Assembly (NCBI GenBank): GCA_030625695.1
Contig: DAOUQK010000085.1
Location: forward strand, 1 to 11,410
DNA: 11,410 nucleotides
Direction: 5' to 3'
Source: Paracoccaceae bacterium
GTDB lineage: Bacteria > Pseudomonadota > Alphaproteobacteria > Rhodobacterales > Rhodobacteraceae
The notes under the pieces are model-generated. The model was not told the origin of the DNA, searched no databases, and saw only the letters and a list, made by a program, of their open reading frames with translations. A program made the translations under genes and the position numbers. Shown piece by piece: positions 7,017 to 11,410 of this stretch (positions within the stretch are counted from its first letter, which is position 1; every line of letters begins with the position of its first letter).

Positions 7017-7979
7017 TTCATTCCAATTCAGCCGATGAACAACATGCGTTCCCGACAGGCCTTTCAGCACGACTTCAACAGGCTTTAAAAGCAATAGACC
7101 GGCACGCTTGCCTGCCATGATCCGCGTTGCATCTGATACACAGATTTCATCTGGTTCGGCCATGGCGGCGATGCGAGCGGCCTTATTTACAACCGTGCCA
7201 AAGAAATCGTCTTCGGTCTGAATCACATCGCCGGTATGAACCCCGACACGCAGTTGCAATTGCGGTTCCGTGTCTGCCTCGCGGTTGCCCTTTTGGATCT
7301 CTCGCGCGGCAATCAAGGCGGCACGGGCCGAGGTAAACGTGGACATGGTTCCATCGCCCAGCGATTTGATCAGTTGTCCGCCATTGGCCTCGATCACCTG
7401 CGTTACAAAACTGAAATGGCTCTGGACGGCGGGTGCCCAGACCCGGTCTCCTAACGCATCGGCAATGGCCGAAGAATTGGCAATGTCGGTGAACATGACC
7501 GTGGCCGTGCCTTCGCGCTGACTGTGGTGAAAACCTTCTTTGGCCGCCTCGACCAGCCCGTCCAATGCCGCATGCTCGACTCCGATAATCTCGATGTTCC
7601 TTGTCGGGTTAGATGCGTGATACTGAACGATTTTCCAACTGCCATCTTCCAAAGCAAAAGTCATGGTTACGCGAAGCTGTACCGGGTTTTCCATTGTGGC
7701 AAATTTCAGGTCGCAAATCCAGGCTGACCATCCGACATTTCCGCATTCAAACGCTTCAATGTGCAGTTCTTTTTGGGTGGCTTCAGGAATTTCCCGCGCA
7801 TGATCTCCAAATCCCTTGCGCAGCACATCACCGGACCAGCGTTCGCCAAAGGCGGTGCCAATATAACAAAGATGCTCAGAAGTCGAAAACAGATTGAGTA
7901 AGGTGCGCTCATCCTTGCCTATGATTGCCTCGCTCCAGCGACGGGTTATGGCAATCAGTTCTGGTGACGGTTTTATCAT
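7011..7979 (-). CDS. class III adenylate/guanylate cyclase with N-terminal SnoaL/NTF2-like domain
   Basis: The 322-residue protein probably converts ATP to cyclic AMP. Residues 1-130 look like a SnoaL/NTF2-like fold (ends ...EDGSWKIVQYHAS), commonly a small-ligand or dimerisation module. Residues 157-300 are the class III catalytic domain. FTDIANSS holds metal ligand D165, and KSLGDG holds K205 and metal ligand D209. HTGDVI follows at 248-253. DFFGTVVNKAARI then holds the likely adenine-contacting D258 and the transition-state residues N265 and R269. All the main catalytic positions appear intact. There is no signal peptide or membrane helix, so it should be cytoplasmic. The ATG at 7977-7979 has GGAG seven bases upstream (7987-7990). 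It follows murD on the same strand after a 103-base gap. Its final GAT-TAA lies within a repeat copy. Adenylate rather than guanylate specificity is inferred from K205/D258. Confidence 0.93.
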   Translation of the reverse strand: MIKPSPELIAITRRWSEAIIGKDERTLLNLFSTSEHLCYIGTAFGERWSGDVLRKGFGDHAREIPEATQKELHIEAFECGNVGWSAWICDLKFATMENPVQLRVTMTFALEDGSWKIVQYHASNPTRNIEIIGVEHAALDGLVEAAKEGFHHSQREGTATVMFTDIANSSAIADALGDRVWAPAVQSHFSFVTQVIEANGGQLIKSLGDGTMSTFTSARAALIAAREIQKGNREADTEPQLQLRVGVHTGDVIQTEDDFFGTVVNKAARIAAMAEPDEICVSDATRIMAGKRAGLLLLKPVEVVLKGLSGTHVVHRLNWNED

Positions 7980-8082
7980 TCAATGTCTCCGCGTACTGGC
8001 ACAGGGAACCTGAACCGACCGAGTTAAAAATTGTGCCAAAGAAATTGTGGCGCGGCAAGGCCGCCAAACCCATGAACAGCCC

Positions 8083-9495
8083 CTAATTCGAAAGGCTATA
8101 CCCCAACCCCGCCTTAACCTCAGCCATAAAATCCTCACCCCTACGCTCAAAATTATCGTACTGATCAAAACTCGCCGTCGCCGGTGCCAACAAAACCGTA
8201 TCCCCCGCCTCAGCCTCTTCCATCGCCCGCTCAACTGCGGCGCCCATCTCCCCACAAACCTCCGCCTCACAGCCCAGCCTCATCGCAAACGACGCCGCCT
8301 CACGTCCAATTACATAGGCCTTCACAACCCCGCCCAAAGCCCCCTCAAACCCATCCAACCCGCCCTCTTTCTCCAACCCGCCACAAATCCAGCGAATACG
8401 CTTGAACGCACTCAACGCCTTCACCGCCGCCTCCACATTGGTCGCCTTGGAATCGTTCACATAGGTAACGCCATCCGCTTCAGCCACCACCTGGCTGCGA
8501 TGCGGCAACCCCGGATAACTCTGAAACCCAGCCTCAATCACCCTCGGCGCCAACCCCAACGTCCGCGCCACGCCGTACGCCGCACAGGCGTTCTGATGAT
8601 TATGCGCCCCCGGCAAGCCTTTGATGCCCCGCAAATCAATCGACCCCGCCTGCCGCCCTTTGCGATACTCCGACAAAAACCCCTTACGCGCAAAAACCTG
8701 CCACCCCGGCCCCACCAATTTACGCTCCACAGACACCCGCATCACCCGATCATCCCCCGGTCCTTCCGACATCTGCCCGGCTAAAAACGCCCCCTCATCC
8801 TCATCGACGCCGATAATCGCCCGATCCGGCCCGCCTTCCGCAAACAACCGCCGCTTGGCCGCAAAATACCCGCCAAGCCCACCATGACGGTCCAGATGAT
8901 CCGGGCTAAGATTGGTAAACACCGCCACATCCGGCGTCAAAGACCGCGCCAACTCGGTCTGATAACTCGACAGTTCCAGAACCACGACCTCGCCTTCAAT
9001 CGCAGGTTCAATATCCAGAACCCCCCGACCAATATTGCCCGCCAATTGCACAGACTTGCCGGCCGCTTCCAACACATGATGCAACAACGCCGCCGTGGTC
9101 GATTTTCCATTAGACCCGGTGACCGCCACAACCTTCGGCATCACCTCAAAATTATCCCACTCCGGCGTGGCGAATGAGCGAAAAAACAACCCGATATCAT
9201 TATCCACCACCACCCCGGCCCGCAACGCCGCCTTAACAACGGCATGCGGCGCGGGATACAAATGCGCAATCCCCGGCGACACAATCAGAGCATCAACCCC
9301 CTCAAACGCCCCCTCGCGCCTTAAATCGGTACAGTCAAACCCTTCAACGGCAACGGCCTCTCGCGCTCGCAAATCATCGTCCCAGCACAACACCTCGGCC
9401 CCACCCGCCTGCAACGCAATCGCCGCCGCCAGCCCGGACCGCCCCAGCCCCAACACCGCCACCTTTTGCCCGTCCACACCCCGCACCGGTATCAT
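8083..9495 (-). CDS. murD: UDP-N-acetylmuramoyl-L-alanine--D-glutamate ligase
   Basis: MurD is the cytoplasmic ATP-dependent ligase that adds D-glutamate to UDP-MurNAc-L-Ala. The 470-residue protein starts MIPVRGVDGQKVAVLGLGRSG, the N-terminal UDP-binding Rossmann-like loop. The P-loop GSNGKSTT is at 127-134, LELSSYQ at 173-179 and NLSPDHLDRH at 195-204. YFAAK ends at K214, the position of the carbamylated lysine of Mur ligases. The C-terminal domain carries GAHNHQN, VNDSKATN and LLAPATASFDQY. The start at 9493-9495 is supported by AGGAGG five bases upstream. Murein order mraY-murD is kept, but 759 bases of decayed or repeat-bearing DNA separate the two genes, and a cyclase gene follows murD where ftsW would be expected. 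Confidence 0.97.
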   Translation of the reverse strand: MIPVRGVDGQKVAVLGLGRSGLAAAIALQAGGAEVLCWDDDLRAREAVAVEGFDCTDLRREGAFEGVDALIVSPGIAHLYPAPHAVVKAALRAGVVVDNDIGLFFRSFATPEWDNFEVMPKVVAVTGSNGKSTTAALLHHVLEAAGKSVQLAGNIGRGVLDIEPAIEGEVVVLELSSYQTELARSLTPDVAVFTNLSPDHLDRHGGLGGYFAAKRRLFAEGGPDRAIIGVDEDEGAFLAGQMSEGPGDDRVMRVSVERKLVGPGWQVFARKGFLSEYRKGRQAGSIDLRGIKGLPGAHNHQNACAAYGVARTLGLAPRVIEAGFQSYPGLPHRSQVVAEADGVTYVNDSKATNVEAAVKALSAFKRIRWICGGLEKEGGLDGFEGALGGVVKAYVIGREAASFAMRLGCEAEVCGEMGAAVERAMEEAEAGDTVLLAPATASFDQYDNFERRGEDFMAEVKAGLGYSLSN

Positions 9496-9500
9496 CGCCG

Positions 9501-9506
9501 CCTCCT
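9501..9506 (-). promoter_or_regulatory. murD ribosome binding site
   Basis: AGGAGG on the minus strand, five bases before the murD ATG. It is the best Shine-Dalgarno match in the window and fixes the murD start. Confidence 0.8.
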
Positions 9507-9574
9507 GTCAAACCCAAATCACCCGGTCATTCTCTACCCCGTTTGCCACCGCGATGAAATCACCAAAACCGCAG

Positions 9575-9593
9575 GGTGCGCATTCTGCGCACC
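9575..9593. repeat. GTAGGGTG-type hairpin, variant with GCGCA stem
   Basis: GGTGCGCA-TTC-TGCGCACC is a perfect 8-bp stem with a 3-base loop, preceded by GCA. It has the same layout as the elements at 9643-9665 and 4237-4288 but a different stem sequence on both sides. Confidence 0.75.
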
Positions 9594-9628
9594 ACTCCTC
9601 CAACAACCACAAACGCCCGGACACTGAC

Positions 9629-9964
9629 TCATGCAGCCATCCGTAGGGTGGGGTTCCACCCCACCGCCCCGTCCCGCCCGGCCCCGTCCCGCCCGGCAAA
9701 CACTCTGGCTTCAAACGGCTGGGCATAACTCGGGTCCAGCCGTGCCGCATCGCCAAAGTGGCGGGCGGCATCACTCCACCGAAATTCCTGATCAGCAATT
9801 TCACCGCGCAAAAGGGCAGCCTCAGCGGCAAGTTGGATGGTTCCCAACGTGCTTTCCTGAATCTCAGCCAGTAGTTGGTCGGCCTTGGTCCGGTCGCTTT
9901 CGAACAGGGCTTGTTGTGCGGCTTCCAACCGATCACTGGGGATGGATGCAGAGAAATCCTTCAA
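9629..9964 (-). CDS. short TPR-like ORF, probably a truncated gene remnant
   Basis: The 111-residue frame begins at a TTG codon (9964), with no ATG or GTG further upstream in frame. Residues 10-40 are helical; residues 44-80 (IQLAAEAALLRGEIADQEFRWSDAARHFGDAARLDP) look like one tetratricopeptide repeat. The last 21 residues (starting GRDGAGRDGAVGWNPTLR) come from a 15-bp duplication and a hairpin repeat, so the natural C-terminus appears to be lost. In the neighbouring frame an ATG at 10029-10031 follows a GGGGGA ribosome binding site and reads MFNFNWWKDKD. A one-base slip there would join it to the TPR frame through GGKTKTATTEHRQLRVKLKDF. I therefore suspect a frameshifted, truncated gene of 9629-10031. 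Coding status and function are uncertain. The rest of the gap up to mraY (10032-10254) shows nothing convincing. Confidence 0.45.
   Translation of the reverse strand: MKDFSASIPSDRLEAAQQALFESDRTKADQLLAEIQESTLGTIQLAAEAALLRGEIADQEFRWSDAARHFGDAARLDPSYAQPFEARVFAGRDGAGRDGAVGWNPTLRMAA
9643..9665. repeat. GTAGGGTG-type hairpin, variant with GGGGT stem
   Basis: GTAG is followed by GGTGGGGT-TCC-ACCCCACC, a perfect 8-bp stem with a 3-base loop (9647-9665). It lies inside the 3' end of the TPR-like ORF. Confidence 0.75.
9666..9695. repeat. 15-bp perfect tandem duplication
   Basis: GCCCCGTCCCGCCCG occurs at 9666-9680 and again at 9681-9695, directly abutting the hairpin repeat. On the minus strand it encodes the GRDGA-GRDGA tail of the TPR-like ORF. 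Confidence 0.85.
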
Positions 9965-10254
9965 TTTAACTCGTAATTGCCGATGCTCCGTCGTGGCTGT
10001 CTTTGTCTTTCCACCAGTTGAAATTGAACATCGCTTTCCCCCAGAACCGCCCCTTGTCGGACAAGTCTGACAGAGAGAGGCACAAATTGTAAAGTCAGGT
10101 TTTCCACCACCGGTTGCGTGGCGTCATCTTAACAAAACCTGAATGGCCGGAACGGCCTGGATCAGACCGAAATCACCCAAGTCCTACCCAAAGGTTATTG
10201 CACAAAAGCGACAATCACCCGGAAAACCCATGTACAAAACGCACCAAACCGTCC

Positions 10255-11337
10255 CTACCGCACCTTCAAAGTCGCCAACCCGATCATCGCCAGTATCAGC
10301 GAGATGATCCAGAAACGGATCACAATCGTCGGCTCGGACCAGCCGAGTTTTTCATAGTGGTGGTGGATTGGTGCCATCAGGAAAACCCGCTTGCCGGTCT
10401 TCTTGAAGTACAACACCTGAATGATCACCGACATCGCTTCGACCACAAACAACCCACCAACAATGGCCAGCACCAACTCGTGTTTGGTGACAATGGCGAT
10501 GGCCCCCAATGCGCCGCCAAGGGCCAGTGAACCAGTGTCACCCATGAACACCGCGGCCGGCGGGGCGTTGTACCACAGGAACCCAAGGCCACCTCCAAAA
10601 AGGGCGGCGGTGAAGATCAGAATCTCGCCCGTACCCGGCACGTAATGCACATCCAAATATTCGGTAAAGTCGACCCGGCCCACGGCATAAGCAATGATGC
10701 CAAGAGTGGAGGCGGCGATCATGGCGGGCATGATCGCAAGGCCATCAAGGCCGTCGGTCAAGTTGACCGCATTGGCCGAACCAACGATGACGATCACCGA
10801 AAAAGGTATATAAAACAAACCCATATTGATCAGGGTGTCTTTGAACACTGGCAAGGCAAGCTGGCCTTGCAAGGCTTCGGGGTGATAGGCCGAGGCCCAG
10901 ATGGCAGCGATCACAGCAATCATAATGCCAAGCAGCAGGCGGATTTTGCCGGACACGCCTTTGGTGTTTTGCTTCGAGACTTTGGCGTAATCATCGGCAA
11001 AACCAATTATCGCAAACCCAACTGTGACAAACAACACCAGCCAGACAAACGGGTTGTCCAACCTTGCCCAGATCAGGGTCGAAGTGGTCAAAGCGCCAAC
11101 AATCAGCAAGCCACCCATGGTCGGGGTTCCGGCCTTTTCAAAGTGCGACTCCGGTCCGTCATCGCGGATTGGCTGGCCTTTGCCCTGGCGTTTACGCAGC
11201 ACGTTGATTAGCGGGCGACCGAACAGGAAGCCGAAGATCAGCGCCGTCAGGAACGCGCCGCCCGCGCGAACGGTGATATAGCGAAACAGGTTAAAAAAGT
11301 CGCCGCCGTCCGAGAGTGCTGCCAGCCAATAAAGCAT
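10255..11337 (-). CDS. mraY: phospho-N-acetylmuramoyl-pentapeptide-transferase
   Basis: MraY is the integral inner-membrane enzyme that moves phospho-MurNAc-pentapeptide from UDP to undecaprenyl phosphate, forming lipid I for MurG. The 360-residue protein is complete and has about ten hydrophobic segments. Signatures are GTPTMGG (70-76), FADDYAK with the DD pair D115/D116, and NLTDGLDGLA (192-201) with D195 and D198. NAPPAAVFMGDTGSLALGG (257-275) carries the catalytic-region D267, and the PIHHHYE histidine cluster is at 323-329. The ATG at 11335-11337 lies five bases after the stop of the probable murF, with AAGGGG overlapping the murF end as a distant ribosome binding site. It ends CGG-TAG at 10255; no convincing terminator follows. 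Confidence 0.97.
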   Translation of the reverse strand: MLYWLAALSDGGDFFNLFRYITVRAGGAFLTALIFGFLFGRPLINVLRKRQGKGQPIRDDGPESHFEKAGTPTMGGLLIVGALTTSTLIWARLDNPFVWLVLFVTVGFAIIGFADDYAKVSKQNTKGVSGKIRLLLGIMIAVIAAIWASAYHPEALQGQLALPVFKDTLINMGLFYIPFSVIVIVGSANAVNLTDGLDGLAIMPAMIAASTLGIIAYAVGRVDFTEYLDVHYVPGTGEILIFTAALFGGGLGFLWYNAPPAAVFMGDTGSLALGGALGAIAIVTKHELVLAIVGGLFVVEAMSVIIQVLYFKKTGKRVFLMAPIHHHYEKLGWSEPTIVIRFWIISLILAMIGLATLKVR

Positions 11338-11342
11338 GAGTT

Positions 11343-11410
11343 TTACGTATCCCCTTGATCAGTCTGAGCCGTGCCATGATCTAACTTTCGTATAGAGTCA
11401 ACGACTTGCG
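11343..11410 (-). CDS. murF: probable C-terminal end of UDP-MurNAc-tripeptide--D-Ala-D-Ala ligase (MurF)
   Basis: Only 21 codons and a TAA stop are in the window, reading QVVDSIRKLDHGTAQTDQGDT. The VVDSIRKL segment resembles the last helix of MurF (typically ...VVDALRxL followed by a variable tail), and murF normally precedes mraY in dcw clusters. The five-base gap to the mraY ATG supports one transcript. The identification rests mostly on position; the fragment is too short for proof. Confidence 0.6.
   Translation of the reverse strand, partial: QVVDSIRKLDHGTAQTDQGDT

Noticed and set aside
8023..8039. Sigma-54-like site (TTGGCACAATTTTTAAC on the minus strand) upstream of the cyclase
   Set aside because: The -24 TGGCAC half is good, but the -12 half reads TTAAC without the essential GC, so it is not a credible sigma-54 promoter.
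8052..8064. GCGGC-AAG-GCCGC hairpin after murD as terminator
   Set aside because: Five-base stem followed by GCCACAATTTCTTT rather than a clean T run; too weak to call.
8047..8784. 245-codon plus-strand open frame opposite murD
   Set aside because: Antisense shadow with Pro/Arg/His-rich composition; murD on the other strand is complete.
9508..9630. Frame ending ...FGDFIAVANGVENDRVIWV just before murD, as a separate gene
   Set aside because: Its upstream half is a shadow of the TPR-like ORF and it reads through the 9575-9593 hairpin; no start or ribosome binding site of its own, though a remnant C-terminus cannot be excluded.
9961..10110. 49-codon minus-strand frame (GTG start) whose TGA overlaps the TTG of the TPR-like ORF
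   Set aside because: No ribosome binding site, no recognisable motif, and all frames in this stretch are open by chance over similar lengths.
10145..10157. GGCCG-GAA-CGGCC hairpin downstream of mraY as terminator
   Set aside because: Only five base pairs and no T run on either strand; common by chance in GC-rich DNA.

Overview
This window comes from an alphaproteobacterium, most probably of the Rhodobacterales/Roseobacter group. The grounds are the moderately high GC content, the protein style (FtsW beginning MTEMVHGAIPD and ending LLRGRR; MurD, MurG and MraY sequences) and the dcw gene order. Species cannot be told from the sequence alone.

Nearly everything is read from the minus strand, so transcription runs from high to low coordinates. 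It forms the middle of the division and cell wall (dcw) cluster: the tail of a probable murF (11343-11410), mraY (10255-11337), a truncated TPR-like ORF (9629-9964), murD (8083-9495), a SnoaL-like plus class III nucleotide cyclase gene (7011-7979), ftsW (4309-5472), murG (3117-4214) and murC (1711-3120). An uncharacterised 523-residue protein gene (138-1709) and the first 47 codons of an APC-family amino-acid permease (1-141) follow. The one convincing plus-strand gene is a BaiN/HI0933-type flavoprotein (5605-6789), divergent from ftsW and convergent with the cyclase.

The core genes act in one pathway. MurF, MurD and MurC build the UDP-MurNAc-peptide. MraY makes lipid I and MurG makes lipid II, on the inner membrane face. 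FtsW polymerises lipid II at the septum. Three junctions are compact: murG/murC and the 523-aa ORF/permease share ATGA overlaps, and murC is one base from the next start, so murG to permease probably forms one translationally coupled block.

The cluster is less tidy than the textbook arrangement. The murB/ddl/ftsQ genes usually expected after murC are replaced by the unknown ORF and a permease. The mraY-murD gap holds what looks like a decaying TPR gene plus small hairpin repeats. A cyclase and a divergent flavoprotein gene separate murD from ftsW. Two dispersed-looking repeat families occur: hairpins of the GTAGGGTG type (4237-4288, 9571-9593, 9643-9665), and a GTTTCGCGTTCA repeat in two direct copies and one inverted copy (6852-7016) that forms the stop codon of the cyclase gene. 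No defence system, CRISPR array, transposase, tRNA or rRNA was recognised. The least explained items are the Ala-repeat ORF beside the permease and the hairpin family with compensating stem changes.
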